DNA of 64,000 nt, taken from UPXZ01 sp049840795. Its GTDB lineage: Bacteria; Bacteroidota; Bacteroidia; Bacteroidales; Paludibacteraceae. This document shows, piece after piece, positions 1-10,475 of the stretch. Every line of letters begins with the position of its first letter. Positions within the stretch are counted from its first letter, which is position 1. The notes under the pieces were generated by a model. It worked only from the letters and a program-made list of their open reading frames with translations, made no database searches and had not been told where the DNA came from. The DNA lies in NCBI GenBank assembly GCA_049840795.1, contig JASGJK010000007.1, positions 9,658 to 73,657 of the forward strand. Direction: 5' to 3'. A program made the translations under genes and the position numbers.

Positions 1-1
1 A

Positions 2-1012
2 TCGGTGACTAAGAAATTCTATGCAACGGTATTGCCTAAGACTGGCACCGAATTTGCCAATGACTTGTTGGTTAGATATGATTTTTCTCAAGTGTCCAAA
101 GATACTGTTGTAACCGATATTGCAGAAAAGCAGTTCTCAGGAATAGTTAAGAGTGACGCTAAAGTTCATAGTATCGGCTTAACTAAAAAATTCAATATAC
201 TTCATTTAGGTGAAACCACAGGATACTTTGATATGGGCGAAGAAATAGGTAAATTGATGTATAATTTAACAGATTTTACCCTAAGCGCATATTACCGAGT
301 TGATGATACTTACGAAGAACTTACAAATTCTATTAATGGTAATTTCTTATGGAGTTTCTCCAATGTTACCAATATATTGGCCGACGCAAAAGGATATTTA
401 ATTTATAGTTTGAAAAATAATGCTGCCACCATATCATCGGGTAATTGGAATGATGAACAAACCGTAAAAACAGATCAGACCGGATTAAAAGGTAGCTGGC
501 ACAATGTGACATATACGCAGTCGGGAACCACAGGAACAATATATATTGATGGAACTGCATTAGCAACCGCTTTAATAACACAATTACCAAAGAATACCTT
601 GCCTAAAGAAGGAAGATTGGGTACATTGTACAATTGGATAGGACGCTCTTGCTATGATGGTGATGTTTATCTCCGCAAATCAATGGTGTATGACTTCCGT
701 TTGTATCGAGTAGCTTTGACACCCGAACAAATAGAATCAACCGTACTTAATGTAGGAAACACTATCAATGAGTTGAATGTAGCTTACAGCGAAGATCCAA
801 CTTCGGTGCCTTCAGTTAACCAGTCATCTTATAAAATAACCTCATCGAAAGGATTAATCAATATCTTAGGTTTGAATGGAACAGAAACTGTATCGGTGTT
901 TGATATCTCAGGAAATCAAATGAAAGTTAGCGACAATGCTTCGATAAATGTAAATGCCGGAATCTATATTGTAAGAATAAACAATTATGCTTCAAAAGTT
1001 ATTGTAAGGTAA
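2..1012 (+). CDS. LamG-domain surface protein with T9SS-type tail, 3' part only
   Basis: The reading frame is already open at the left edge, so the 5' end lies outside the window; the GTG at 5 is not a credible start because the paralogue at 1377-4408 continues far upstream of this point. The visible 336 residues are one concanavalin A/LamG-like jelly-roll domain (about residues 20-250; landmarks GYFDMGEEIGKLMYNLTDF, WIGRSCYDGDVYLRK, DFRLYRVALTPEQIEST), then a short linker and a C-terminal beta domain ending VFDISGNQ...GIYIVRIN..SKVIVR, typical of type IX secretion sorting tails. It is probably exported and surface attached, and binds or sits with carbohydrate. Identity to the C-terminal third of its neighbour is high throughout, which indicates tandem duplication. 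Ligand unknown. Confidence 0.8.
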   Translation, partial: SVTKKFYATVLPKTGTEFANDLLVRYDFSQVSKDTVVTDIAEKQFSGIVKSDAKVHSIGLTKKFNILHLGETTGYFDMGEEIGKLMYNLTDFTLSAYYRVDDTYEELTNSINGNFLWSFSNVTNILADAKGYLIYSLKNNAATISSGNWNDEQTVKTDQTGLKGSWHNVTYTQSGTTGTIYIDGTALATALITQLPKNTLPKEGRLGTLYNWIGRSCYDGDVYLRKSMVYDFRLYRVALTPEQIESTVLNVGNTINELNVAYSEDPTSVPSVNQSSYKITSSKGLINILGLNGTETVSVFDISGNQMKVSDNASINVNAGIYIVRINNYASKVIVR

Positions 1013-1037
1013 TGAGTTAAGCACATAATTCGATTGA

Positions 1038-1075
1038 GCGAGGGAGATATTCATTCAATGTTTCCCTCGCTTTTT
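1038..1075 (+). terminator. Rho-independent terminator after the first LamG gene
   Basis: A perfect 8-bp stem GCGAGGGA (1038-1045) / TCCCTCGC (1063-1070) is followed directly by TTTTT. It lies 26 bases past the stop codon. Confidence 0.85.
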
Positions 1076-1302
1076 ATATAGAAAATCACCTGTATTTATA
1101 CAATCCACCAATTTATCTAAAATAGCACGAAAGCTAAGTAAATATAAAATAGTTATGGCAAAATAACCATATAAAAGTGGATTGTTGCATTAAATGCAGT
1201 CTTTTAAATATGTTGTAATACCAATAGTTAAATAATATCATTGTCTAAATTCATTTGGGGCATCAAATCATTTTATTCTACTACTTTGAACGAATTTTAC
1301 AC

Positions 1303-1331
1303 TTGGATGATTATCAAACATATTATTTTTG
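1303..1331 (+). promoter_or_regulatory. Bacteroidota-type promoter for the LamG gene at 1377
   Basis: TATTTTTG at 1324-1331 fits the Bacteroides -7 consensus TAnnTTTG; a TTG at 1303-1305 sits 18 bases upstream as a possible -33 element. This leaves a leader of about 40 bases. The rest of the 364-base gap 1013-1376 is AT-rich, and apart from the terminator and this promoter I see nothing in it. Confidence 0.5.
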
Positions 1332-1376
1332 TTTTAAGAAATTAATTTTAAACTATAACATTAAAAACGATTTATT

Positions 1377-4300
1377 ATGAAATTGAAAAGTTACTCTTTC
1401 AATAAACTCTGCCTGCTATTGGCAGTTTTTTTAATTTCATCCGGAGTTTTTGCTGCCGATATCACTACCGGATTGAAATTGTATTATACTTTTGACGCTA
1501 TTACCGGTAGCACGGTGACTGATGATTCCGGCAGTGGAAATATCGGGACATTAAACGGTGCAATGTTAACTCCCGTAGAAGGATATAGCGGTATGGGGGT
1601 ACAAGGTTTAGTCAAAGATGATTATATCAAACTTCCGGCTGATTTTGCTACACAGTTTTCGTCCTTTACCTATGCAACGTGGGTTAACTTATCAGCTTTA
1701 AAAATGCAACTCGCTTTTTTGATTTTGGTAATGGAGTAGATGCTACACATGATTTCTTATCCTTTATTCCGAGCTATGGTGGAGATAATCAGGTGATGTG
1801 TCTTCGCTATCGTCCGGCATCGGGTACCGCTTATAATGTGTTATCTACGGCAAAAATCCCTACCGGAGTATGGGCGCACGTGGCATTAACATTTAATTGG
1901 GATGGTACCAGTGGTAATGTAACTATATATTTAAATGGAGCTAATGTAGGTACCGGAACAATGCCTTTTAATCCCACATTGTTAGGCTCTACTGCCGATA
2001 ATTACTTGGCTTATTCGCGTTGGGCACAAGATACAAACGGCTTTAACGGAACGCTTGATGATGTTCGTTTTTACAACCGTGCGTTAACTCAAGACGATAT
2101 TTTATACCTTAGTGGACTGGCGGAATTGAATCTTCAATACTCCAATTTGACTGCAACAACATTGAAACCGGATGGTGACTTAAAAAATGTAACCTCCAAT
2201 CTTAATTTACCAACAACATTAGGTACCAAAGGCGTGAAAGTGGACTGGGCTTCAACAAACAGAGCAGTAGTCGATACTTTAGGTAACGTTCACCAACCGG
2301 AAAAATATAATGCTCCTGCAAAATTAACCGCAAAATTATCGCAGGTTGTAAATAACAAAACCTATACTATGGTTAAGGAGTTTAATGTTATTGTAACGGG
2401 TATTATTCCTACGCCTGACGAAATTGCACAATGGGACTTTCAGAGCAATGCTATTACCGTTGAAAACGGAGAAACAAAAGTTACCGACACCAAAAGTGGA
2501 TACGTAGGCGTACTTAAAAATGATGCCCGTATTCGTACTATAGGTAATACGACACAATACAACGTTCTCGATTTAGGCAATGGTACCGGATATTTTGATA
2601 TGGGCACCGAAATAGGAAAGGCAGTTTATTCGTTAACTGACTATACGGTATGTGGATTTTTCCGTATCGATGAAGATTATGCTTCGTTGGGAAGCGCGGG
2701 TAATTTCTACTGGACATTTTCAAACAGCGCTGACTCTGGAACTGATCAAAACGGATATATGATCGGAAGTTTAAAAGGTACAAGTCAAAGTGTAAGTACA
2801 AACTATTGGAACAATGGAAATCAATCTACCAATATAGGCACCACTGCTCCACAAGGTGCTTGGCATCATATGGCTTATGTGCAAACCGGCAATACCGGGA
2901 CACTTTATATCGATGGAGAACAAAAGGCACTGAATACGGGAATGACCAATTTGCCGGGCTTTGCTATTCCAAAAGCAGGATTTACGGGTACATTGTATAA
3001 CTGGTTGGGACGTTCCAATTATGTGTCGGATGTTTATTTACGTAAAACATTGTTATACGATTTCAGATTATTTGCAGTGCCATTGGGATTGTCAGATATT
3101 AACTTGGATATATTAATGGTACCAAGTATGAGAGAAGCATTGACCACAGCGTATGCTGAAAATCCCGATTATATTGCTACCGAGCTAACAACTGAAAAAG
3201 AACACCTTACTTTACCTAATTTGGATGCTGTAACAGCTGATTTGAATTTACCTTCAAAAGGTACATTGGATCCATCTATTTCTATTGTATGGAGTTCTAC
3301 AAATAACAATTTGATTAGCCCTACGGGAAAAGTTACCCGTCCGAATTATTATAACTACAACGATACTCTAAAAGCAATATTGATTAAAAACGGTCAAGCT
3401 GTTTCAAAACTATTTCCGGCCAAGGTTATTGCTAAAGAAGGTACTGCCTTTGCAAATTCTTTGTTGGTAAAATACGATTTCTCTCAGGTAACAAACGATA
3501 CTATCATTACCGATGTTGCTGAAAAACAATTACAAGGTGTAACTAAAAACGAGGCAAGAGTACACAGTATCGGTATCACTAAAAAATTCAATGTACTTGA
3601 TTTAGGTGAAGGTACGGGTTATTTCGATATGGGTAAAGAAATAGGTAAATTGATGTATAATTTGAGCGACTTTACGGTTAGTGCGTATTACAGAGTTGAC
3701 GATACATACGAAGAACTTACGACTGATATCAATGGTAATTTCTTGTGGAGTTTCTCTAACGCCACCGATATATTGACTAACGCCAAAGGATATCTGATTT
3801 ATAGCTTGAAAAACAATGCGGCTACTATTTCACCAAGCAACTGGAATGCTGAACAAACGGTAAGACTTGGTGAAGCCGGAATGAAGGGTGGATGGCATAA
3901 CATCACTTATACACAGGCTGGAACTACCGGAACATTATATGTGGACGGAACAGCATTGGCAACCGGTGAAATTTCACAACTTCCATTCAATACGCTTTAC
4001 AAATCAGCTTTACTTGGAACGGAATATAACTGGATTGGACGTTCGTGTTATGCCGGTGATGTATATTTACGTAAAGCAATGGTTCACGACTTCCGCTTAT
4101 ATAGTGTAGCTTTAACTCCAGAACAAATTGAATCTACTGAATTGAACGTAGGAAACAAGATTAACGAACTTGATGTGGCTTATGCTGAAAATGCAACAGC
4201 TCTTCCTTCTGTAAATACTTCTTCTTACAGTGTAACTTCTTCTAAAGGTATGATCAACGTAATCGGACTTAAAGATACCGATAAGGTGACGGTATTTGAT

Positions 4301-4408
4301 ATCGCAGGTCGTCCAATGAACCAAACAACACAATCATCGATTCGTGTAAATCCGGGTATTTACATTGTTCGTATCAATGATTTTGCTGTTAAAGTAGCTG
4401 TAAAATAA
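1377..4408 (+). CDS. Three-domain LamG surface protein with T9SS-type tail (one frameshift)
   Basis: Exported carbohydrate-associated surface protein of about 1010 residues when read through one break. Order: signal peptide (MKLKSYSFNKLCLLLAVFL..GVFA), LamG domain 1 (about 30-245), an atrophied bacterial Ig-like segment with the W-S/A-S-T-N signature, LamG domain 2, a second such segment (IVWSSTNNNL), LamG domain 3, and a C-terminal sorting domain (VFDIAGRP...GIYIVRIND). The first frame stops at 1739; the conserved frame resumes from about 1703, so one A is missing from the A run 1700-1704. The last 350 residues match the gene ending at 1012. Similar LamG plus Ig-like modules accompany glycoside hydrolases, but no catalytic domain is visible. 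Binding role is inference. Confidence 0.8.
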
Positions 4409-4462
4409 GTGTAATAGAATGCTGAGAATATTGAGAAAATAATTCAGTTCAGCTGAAAAATA

Positions 4463-4507
4463 AACAAAAGCCGACTTTGCCGATTAGGTGTAAAGTAGGC
4501 TTTTGTT
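4463..4507 (+). terminator. Strong hairpin terminator after the second LamG gene
   Basis: AACAAAAGCC (4463-4472) pairs with GGCTTTTGTT (4498-4507), and the stem continues inward with ACTTT/AAAGT after one mismatch. It is near symmetric, so it could work on both strands. Confidence 0.75.
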
Positions 4508-4667
4508 CTGTTTAAATCTCCTTGAAATATGAATGATATTTTCATCTTTTATTTTATATTTATACCATCTTCATCGTAATTTATCAGATCATTCTTGATA
4601 TTTTCAAAAATAAATTCGTTACTTTTACCTGCGTATTTTCCTAAAATGAACCGCTAATCCATTAACA

Positions 4668-5054
4668 ATGAAATGTGTTGAGTCATTGTTGGTCGTTTTT
4701 TTTAGTATAGCTGTATTTGCGCAAACTAAAGACGCACAATGGCTGCAAATGACTTGGATTTTTTTACGAACAAAAACATTGGACGAATGAAAGAATTAAA
4801 GCGTTTCTCAGAACTGTTCCACAGGATAAAATGATATTGCTCGACTATTTTTGTGATAATACAGAGATATGGAAACGTACCGAATTTTATTACGGTCAGC
4901 CTTATATTTGATGTTATTTAGGCAACTTTGTAGGAAATACAATGCTTGATGGAAATTTCAAAGATATTGATACGAAAATTGAAGATGTTTTAAAAAACGG
5001 AGGACAAAATATGTGGGGATTGGGAGCAACCCTAAAAGGTTTTGGTAACAACAG
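4668..5054 (+). pseudogene. Alpha-N-acetylglucosaminidase (GH89) remnant
   Basis: Relic of a NAGLU-type GH89 enzyme, which releases terminal alpha-N-acetylglucosamine. A signal peptide (ending AVFAQTKDAQW) runs straight into the family's internal segment LQMTWIF. The first frame stops at 4790; after a one-base shift the family sequence continues (HWTNERIKAFLRTVPQDKM, LLDYFCDNTEIWKRTEFYYG), then TGA at 4909-4911 replaces the Trp of PYIWCYLGNF, and the match runs on through NMWGLGATLKGFGNN. Most of the roughly 720-residue protein is missing on both sides, so an internal deletion joined the signal peptide to the middle and the middle to the next gene. Certainly non-functional. Confidence 0.8.
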
Positions 5055-5614
5055 GTCGTTGCCATTGATCTACCTCTGTTAGGTGACGGACATATTTATC
5101 ATAGTGAAGGCACCCCCTTTGATCCTGAAGGCTTATTGAGTACATTTCCATCTGTGGTAAATGTGATTGCCGGTTATTTAGCAGGTGTTTTTATTCGGAA
5201 AAAAGGTAAAACATACGAAGGAATTGCTAAATCGCTGTTAGTTGGTTTTGTGTTGATAGGTTTTGCTTTCTTATGGAATTACGGCTTTCCTGTCAATAAA
5301 AAATTATGGACGAGTTCATTCGCATTGCTCACCATTGGACTTGACCTTATGATACTTGCTTCCATTATTTTTTACGTTGATTTTTTACATAAAATAAAAG
5401 GAACTTATTTCTTTGTGGTGTTTGGTAGAAATCCGTTAGTAATTTATCTGCTTTCGGAGTTGCTTGCTATTGTGTTGTGGATGATTCCGGTGGGTTTTTC
5501 TAAATGTATTCCGTCCGTTTGGAGACTATACGGGAGCGTTTTTGTTCGCGCTTGCTTATATGCTGGTTTGTAGGGTGGATGATGGATAAACGAAAAGTGT
5601 ATGTAAAAATTTAA
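5055..5614 (+). pseudogene. Heparan-alpha-glucosaminide N-acetyltransferase-like membrane protein, C-terminal remnant
   Basis: Fused to the GH89 relic without an intergenic gap. The frame carries FDPEGLLSTFPSVVNVIAGYLAGVF-type sequence typical of HGSNAT/DUF5009 membrane acetyltransferases, followed by hydrophobic helices and GRNPLVIYLLSELLAIVLW. The N-terminal half, with the catalytic His region, is absent. A further shift near 5495-5560 separates the last part; the proper ending (GWMMDKRKVYVKI, stop 5612-5614) is in another frame. Such proteins and GH89 enzymes act on consecutive steps for glucosamine-capped glycans, so the two relics probably came from one utilisation locus. Confidence 0.75.
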
Positions 5615-5708
5615 TGTTTTATTCGCACGATTTGGTTCGTCAAATTTATTTTTATACATATAATTCTATGGATAAGTTATAGATAATACTTTCCTTAGAG
5701 TTTATTTT

Positions 5709-7916
5709 TTATATATCCAATTCGATGCCGTCTAAAATTAATGGTATTTCCTGTTCATCTACTCCGTTGATTTTGTACCATTCTTTATCTTTCAAAAATA
5801 GAGAGACAAACTGCTCCCAATTATTGTCTGAAAGTTCCAACCCTTTTTTATAGACTGAAAGTGCTTTTCTTGTATCTTGAGCGCACCAGTGAATATGACC
5901 GACGAGGACGTAGTCGTAAGCGGTGAGATCGTTTTTTTCGAGTAAGAGTCCACTGAAATAACCGGCTTGTTGCAGATTTCCGGCTATAAACGAACAGAGA
6001 ATAATAGCTCTCCAAATTTTCGGATTTTCATCAAAATCATTGTTCAATTTGAGTAAAATTTTTAATGCCTCGTCCGTTTTTTTGAGCTCCATCAGGCAAT
6101 TTGTAATTTGCAGTAAAACTGAGAGTTGATTCGGTTTTATAAAATTAATGTGTTTGTATGTTTCCAACGCTTGCTGTGTGCTTCCTGTCAAACGGTAGCA
6201 GAGTGCCATTTTACGTAATGTCCAGTAATCGTCCGGTTGTATCAGATCTGCCTTCTTATAAGCTTCTAATGCTTTGAAAAGCTGTGAAGTCTGTTGATAG
6301 GCATATCCGATTTTTTGATATAACGAGGCTGTCGGTTCGGTATCTTTTTCTATTTCAATAAACAGTTCGAGGGCTTGTGTGTAAAGTTTTTTTGAGAAAT
6401 AATATTCGGCAATATCTATTTTAGGCTGTTCATCAATTGCAAGAATATCAAATAAATATGATTTATGTAGTATTAATGATACCGAAAACATATCGGCAAA
6501 GTCACTACGTTGCGGAAAAAGTTTGAAGAATCGAAATAATCCCTGAATGTAATGCTTTGATATATTGTTGGCTAAGATGTGTGGAGAAAACAACGCTTCA
6601 TCTTTGTTTATTTCGTCCATTTGTTCGGCGGCTTCGTTAAACGATTGTTTCATCATATTCCGTTGTATCTCAGGCATCTGAATTACACTCAGACAGAACG
6701 AATACCGATCGGAATCGCACATCACATTTGAATTGAGAAAAGCAGTGATAAGAGACTTCTCGTTATTATCAAACAGGGGCTTCACGGCATTGTTGTCGGT
6801 ATCAAAAGGTATAAACCAGTTTGAAAGCGCGTTAAAAAACGGAAATGATTTGAGCATAGCAAAAGTGCTCATATACACATCAGCGCCTTCCATTTGCAAA
6901 TCAGCAAATTCTTTCATTTTGTCGGCAACGCCGCTCTTTTCCAATTTTTCCTCCCATTCCGGATTTTTTTCAGCCCATTCGTCCAAGTTCATCAATCCTT
7001 CTGCATCTAACCCATCATTCATCATCGGACGGAGTTTCATCAATTCAGGGAAAATCTCTTCCTGCAACTTTCGTGATATTTCGTCTGTTTCGGTGGTGGC
7101 AATTATCTGGATAATAATTTTTTGAAGATTGGAAGAGGTTTGTGTATCGTCTGTCAAAATCATTAATCGGTTTCTTATTCCCGGAAAATATGGGATGAAA
7201 CGATTATATTTTGCCAATACAAAGCACAGACCCACTAAAGCGCGTTGTTTTGTATGCGTTTCGGTAGTGTGGCAAGCATCTATCAGCAATTCCAGTTTTT
7301 TGTAATCAAAAGTACGCCAGAGATTTAGAGTTAACGCCGATACAACTAACGATTTTGCTACAAAGTCGGTGTAAGTGTCGTCTATTACAAAATGAAAGAT
7401 ATCCGACTTATTTCCATCATCGTAATTGGAAGTAAGCCAAAAATAGTTGAATAAATAATTGGTAATCTGTTCAAAATCAGATTCTATTTCTTTTTTTTTG
7501 ATGGATAAATCATCTTCGGAAGTTTCAATTTCTTGCAATTTCTCGTGTCGTTTCAGTCCGGATAAAATTTCTTCATTGGAGAATTGTGGCATAAACGGAA
7601 AATATCTTTTTTGTGAAAATTCAAAGTTAGAAGAGTCGCGCGTAAGAAGCTCATCGCGAAGCTGTGATGTAACAGAGAATATCTGCGCCGTAAGTTTACT
7701 GAGCAACAGTTTTCGTTCCGGGTCTTTTACACCATCCATAAAATACCGCAACATAAACTTGTAGTTGTTTTCCATACTGTTTATGCTGTCATTGATTGTA
7801 GGCGACTTTAGGTCGGAATTCAACTCTTTTATTTTTTCAAAAGTAAGATTTAATATCCCTTTTGAGAGAGCATTCAGTATCAGTTTGTAGCTGTTTTGAA
7901 CTTCGTTAGGCGTCAT
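5709..7916 (-). CDS. Cytoplasmic tetratricopeptide-repeat protein
   Basis: Intact 735-residue protein with no signal peptide or membrane helix. The N-terminal two thirds are alpha-helical with charged heptad-like stretches and no recognisable enzyme motif; residues about 490-700 hold at least five TPR units (for example YQKIGYAYQQTSQLFKALEAY, TLRKMALCYRLTGSTQQALE, ALSVYKKGLELSDNNW). It resembles the long conserved hypothetical TPR proteins common in Bacteroidales; the partner and process are unknown. It stands alone, converging with the degraded genes to the left and reading in the same direction as the Crp/Fnr gene 171 bases upstream of its start. Confidence 0.75.
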   Translation of the reverse strand: MTPNEVQNSYKLILNALSKGILNLTFEKIKELNSDLKSPTINDSINSMENNYKFMLRYFMDGVKDPERKLLLSKLTAQIFSVTSQLRDELLTRDSSNFEFSQKRYFPFMPQFSNEEILSGLKRHEKLQEIETSEDDLSIKKKEIESDFEQITNYLFNYFWLTSNYDDGNKSDIFHFVIDDTYTDFVAKSLVVSALTLNLWRTFDYKKLELLIDACHTTETHTKQRALVGLCFVLAKYNRFIPYFPGIRNRLMILTDDTQTSSNLQKIIIQIIATTETDEISRKLQEEIFPELMKLRPMMNDGLDAEGLMNLDEWAEKNPEWEEKLEKSGVADKMKEFADLQMEGADVYMSTFAMLKSFPFFNALSNWFIPFDTDNNAVKPLFDNNEKSLITAFLNSNVMCDSDRYSFCLSVIQMPEIQRNMMKQSFNEAAEQMDEINKDEALFSPHILANNISKHYIQGLFRFFKLFPQRSDFADMFSVSLILHKSYLFDILAIDEQPKIDIAEYYFSKKLYTQALELFIEIEKDTEPTASLYQKIGYAYQQTSQLFKALEAYKKADLIQPDDYWTLRKMALCYRLTGSTQQALETYKHINFIKPNQLSVLLQITNCLMELKKTDEALKILLKLNNDFDENPKIWRAIILCSFIAGNLQQAGYFSGLLLEKNDLTAYDYVLVGHIHWCAQDTRKALSVYKKGLELSDNNWEQFVSLFLKDKEWYKINGVDEQEIPLILDGIELDI

Positions 7917-8087
7917 AATTAAGCATTGTAAATATTTGGAATATAGTATTTTATAGATAAATTGCGATTTTTTTATTTTGTTGATACTTAAAACCGGTAA
8001 ATAATATTTTACAGAAATGAATATGTGAAATACGATTGTTTTTAAGTCAAGAAAACCAAAATTGCTCGAATTGGTAAAGCTGCCAAA

Positions 8088-8789
8088 TTATCCTAATTTA
8101 CTTATTTTTCTCAAACGCTCTTCGTCTCTGATTTTAATTTTGCGTCCGTCAATCGAAATTAGATTTTCGGAAACGAAGTTAGCCAAAGTTCTGATGGCGT
8201 TGGAAGTTGTCATATTGGAATGATTCGCAATATCTTCACGCGAAAGATATATACTAATAGTTGCTCCGTCGGCTTCTAATCCATAGTTGTCTTTTAAATA
8301 GAGCAAAGATTCTGCCAAACGTCCGCGAATATGTTTTTGTGTCAAATTGACAGTACGCGAGTCTGAATCTGCCAAGTCGGAAGCTACTTCCTCCAAAAAA
8401 CGATAACAGAAGGTATTATTGTGCTTCAGTATTGATATAAAAATATCTGATCTGAGCATATATACCACCGAAAATTCAAAAGCGGTTACGGTCGTGTTGT
8501 TTTTTTCGTTGGAAATAATGGCACGATAGCCGAAATTCTCACCCGGTTTAAGCATACGCACTATTTGCGTTCTGTTAGCCAATCCCGATTTGTAAACTTT
8601 CACTTTTCCACTTGCTAACACCATCAGATGCGTGGGGTCATCGCCTTCGCATTGAATCGTTTCATTTTTATTGTAATGATGCACCGTGTAATGTGAAGAG
8701 ATAAAACTACGTTCATCGGGAGTAAGCACATCCCAAAAGGTGAATATCTCTTCAATGGGAGGGAGGGTAGAGAATTGCTTTCTTGTCAT
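8088..8789 (-). CDS. Crp/Fnr-family transcriptional regulator
   Basis: 233 residues, normal for the family. Residues about 30-150 form the cyclic-nucleotide-binding beta-barrel (GDDPTHLMVLASGKVKVYKS, LKPGENFGY), about 150-165 the dimerisation helix, and about 170-225 a winged helix-turn-helix (LSREDIANHSNMTTSNAIRT recognition region). The N-terminal cysteine cluster of oxygen-sensing FNR is absent (single Cys in CEGDD), so an iron-sulfur sensor is unlikely. The effector is unknown. The divergent Lnb gene begins 428 bases away. Confidence 0.85.
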   Translation of the reverse strand: MTRKQFSTLPPIEEIFTFWDVLTPDERSFISSHYTVHHYNKNETIQCEGDDPTHLMVLASGKVKVYKSGLANRTQIVRMLKPGENFGYRAIISNEKNNTTVTAFEFSVVYMLRSDIFISILKHNNTFCYRFLEEVASDLADSDSRTVNLTQKHIRGRLAESLLYLKDNYGLEADGATISIYLSREDIANHSNMTTSNAIRTLANFVSENLISIDGRKIKIRDEERLRKISKLG

Positions 8790-8836
8790 ATCAATAAAAT
8801 AATTGATTATGTGTTAAATAAGTATGTTTTTTAGCA

Positions 8837-8865
8837 CAAATTTACAATAAAATTTTAAAAACAAA
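8837..8865 (-). promoter_or_regulatory. Promoter of the Crp/Fnr gene
   Basis: On the minus strand TAAATTTG (complement of 8837-8844) fits TAnnTTTG, with a TTTG (complement of 8862-8865) 17 bases upstream. Leader about 40 bases. Confidence 0.5.
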
Positions 8866-9188
8866 GCTAATTTATTTTTTTATCATCGGACCTTGTATTT
8901 TTTTCTGATAATTTTTCACTGTTTCGTGCGATTTATATTCTTTAAAACGCTTTTTACAACGTGCTTGTTTTGTGTGTAAGGCTCTTGAAATTTTCGAACA
9001 CATAAAAATACTTGAAATTATATAAGTAAGTAAAATTCGTTATAATAATTTGTAAATTAGGTATGTATGAATAATAACAGAGTATCTAAAGAGCGTGTCT
9101 ATGAAACATACGAATAAAATTAACTCATTATTTTTGGTGAGTTCATAAGTTGAAATCTACTTGTAAGCGAACAATAAAAAAAAAGCAC

Positions 9189-9196
9189 TATTTTTG
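9189..9196 (+). promoter_or_regulatory. Candidate promoter of the Lnb-family gene
   Basis: TATTTTTG fits the -7 consensus and lies about 20 bases before the start at 9218; an identical octamer at 9129-9136 is a second candidate. No convincing -33 partner is present. The rest of the divergent gap 8790-9217 is AT-rich without a further gene. Confidence 0.4.
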
Positions 9197-9217
9197 TGAA
9201 AATAAATTTGAAAATGT

Positions 9218-10405
9218 ATGCGCAAAATAGTATTCTTTTTTTTTCTTTTTTTAGCCTTTAATGGTTTTAGTCAGGTACAGGTAACCGATTCGACAAAGAT
9301 AAGTTTAATTACCTGTTCGCCGGGAAAAGCTGTTTACGAGCAGTTTGGACATACGGCAATACGCTTTTATGATCCGACAATAAAGATTGACCTGATGTTT
9401 AATTATGGGATATTCAGTTTTAATAAACCCAATTTTTACGGTCGCTTTATCAAGGGTGAAACGGATTACCAACTGGGAACTTATAATTCCGAATATTTTT
9501 TTCCGGAATATCAAGAACGTAACTCGTCGGTAACGGAGCAGGAGCTTAATTTGACTAAAGAACAAAAACAACGATTGATGGATGCGCTATTTTTAAACTA
9601 TTTACCCGAAAACAGAGAATACCGCTATAATTTTATTTTTGACAATTGCGCTACTCGTCCCAGAATAAAAATAGAAGAAGCGCTTGCCGGCGAAACGTTG
9701 GTTTACTCTCCTGAGAATACTGCGTTTTTTACTTTCCGCCATTGGGTGGGAAAATATGTAGGTTTCCATACGTGGACGAAATTTGGGATCGATTTGTTGC
9801 TCGGAAAAGATGCCGATCGATTGGCAACTAAAATGGAAGCTACTTTTTTACCCGAAGATTTGATGGTAGAATTTCGCGAAGCAAAAATAAAATCTTCTGA
9901 TGGACAGATTCGTCCGTTAATAAAATCGGAAAAAGTACTTGTAGAAAAGAGGCAAGAAGAATTATCTATGCCAAATTTGCTTCAAAAGCCGACTACTATT
10001 GCTTTGTTAGTACTGCTAATAGGTTTGTCGATAACTTATTTTGAATTTATTAAAAAGAAGAATTGGAAGATAATAGACTCTATATTGCTTATATTCACTG
10101 GTTTGGCGGGTGTTGTTGTTTTTTATTTGATGTTTTTTTCTGTTCATCCGCTAATTAAGTCAAACTTTAACATACTTTGGTGCAATCCGTTAAATACTTT
10201 GGTGGGTATTATTTTGTGGGTTAAAAAATGCCGAAAAACAGTATTGTGTTTTCAGTGGTTGAATACAGTTTTATTTTTAGGCGCTTTTGTCGTTTTTATT
10301 TATTCCATTCAGCATTTAAATGTGGCTTTTGTGCCTTTTATCTTATTATTATTCGTGCGCTCTGTTTTTTGGATATACAAACAAAAGGTCTTGATAAAAA
10401 AATGA
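9218..10405 (+). CDS. Lnb/DUF4105 family membrane protein
   Basis: 395 residues: signal peptide (ending AFNGFSQ), a periplasmic papain-like DUF4105 domain (about 25-250) with the family landmarks FGHTAIRF and FIFDNCATRPR (candidate catalytic His and Cys), and four to five C-terminal transmembrane helices (about 255-390). DUF4105 is the domain now named after Lnb, linked in Bacteroides to acylation of lipoprotein N-termini; that role here is inferred from family only. Start chosen at the ATG giving MRKIVFFFFLFL; an out-of-frame ATG lies just upstream. The stop codon is inside the following hairpin. Confidence 0.75.
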   Translation: MRKIVFFFFLFLAFNGFSQVQVTDSTKISLITCSPGKAVYEQFGHTAIRFYDPTIKIDLMFNYGIFSFNKPNFYGRFIKGETDYQLGTYNSEYFFPEYQERNSSVTEQELNLTKEQKQRLMDALFLNYLPENREYRYNFIFDNCATRPRIKIEEALAGETLVYSPENTAFFTFRHWVGKYVGFHTWTKFGIDLLLGKDADRLATKMEATFLPEDLMVEFREAKIKSSDGQIRPLIKSEKVLVEKRQEELSMPNLLQKPTTIALLVLLIGLSITYFEFIKKKNWKIIDSILLIFTGLAGVVVFYLMFFSVHPLIKSNFNILWCNPLNTLVGIILWVKKCRKTVLCFQWLNTVLFLGAFVVFIYSIQHLNVAFVPFILLLFVRSVFWIYKQKVLIKK

Positions 10406-10443
10406 CTGTTCGAAATTGTGAGAACAATACTCTCCGAACAGTC
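10393..10443 (-). terminator. Terminator of the leftward uronate operon
   Basis: A perfect 9-bp stem GACTGTTCG (10404-10412) / CGAACAGTC (10435-10443) is followed on the minus strand by ATTTTTTTATC. It lies 33 bases past the DUF4861 stop codon and overlaps the stop of the convergent Lnb gene. Confidence 0.7.
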
Positions 10444-10475
10444 TATATAATGGCTTCTTATATTGCTCAAACTGA

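Noticed and set aside
2806..3000. Small ORF inside the LamG gene
   Set aside because: Out-of-frame overlap fully inside a repeat-rich coding sequence; nothing supports translation.
6733..7125. Rightward ORF of 130 codons opposite the TPR gene
   Set aside because: It is a reverse-frame shadow of a well-conserved coding region, without start context or family resemblance; the same holds for similar frames opposite lpdA, wecB and the GT genes.
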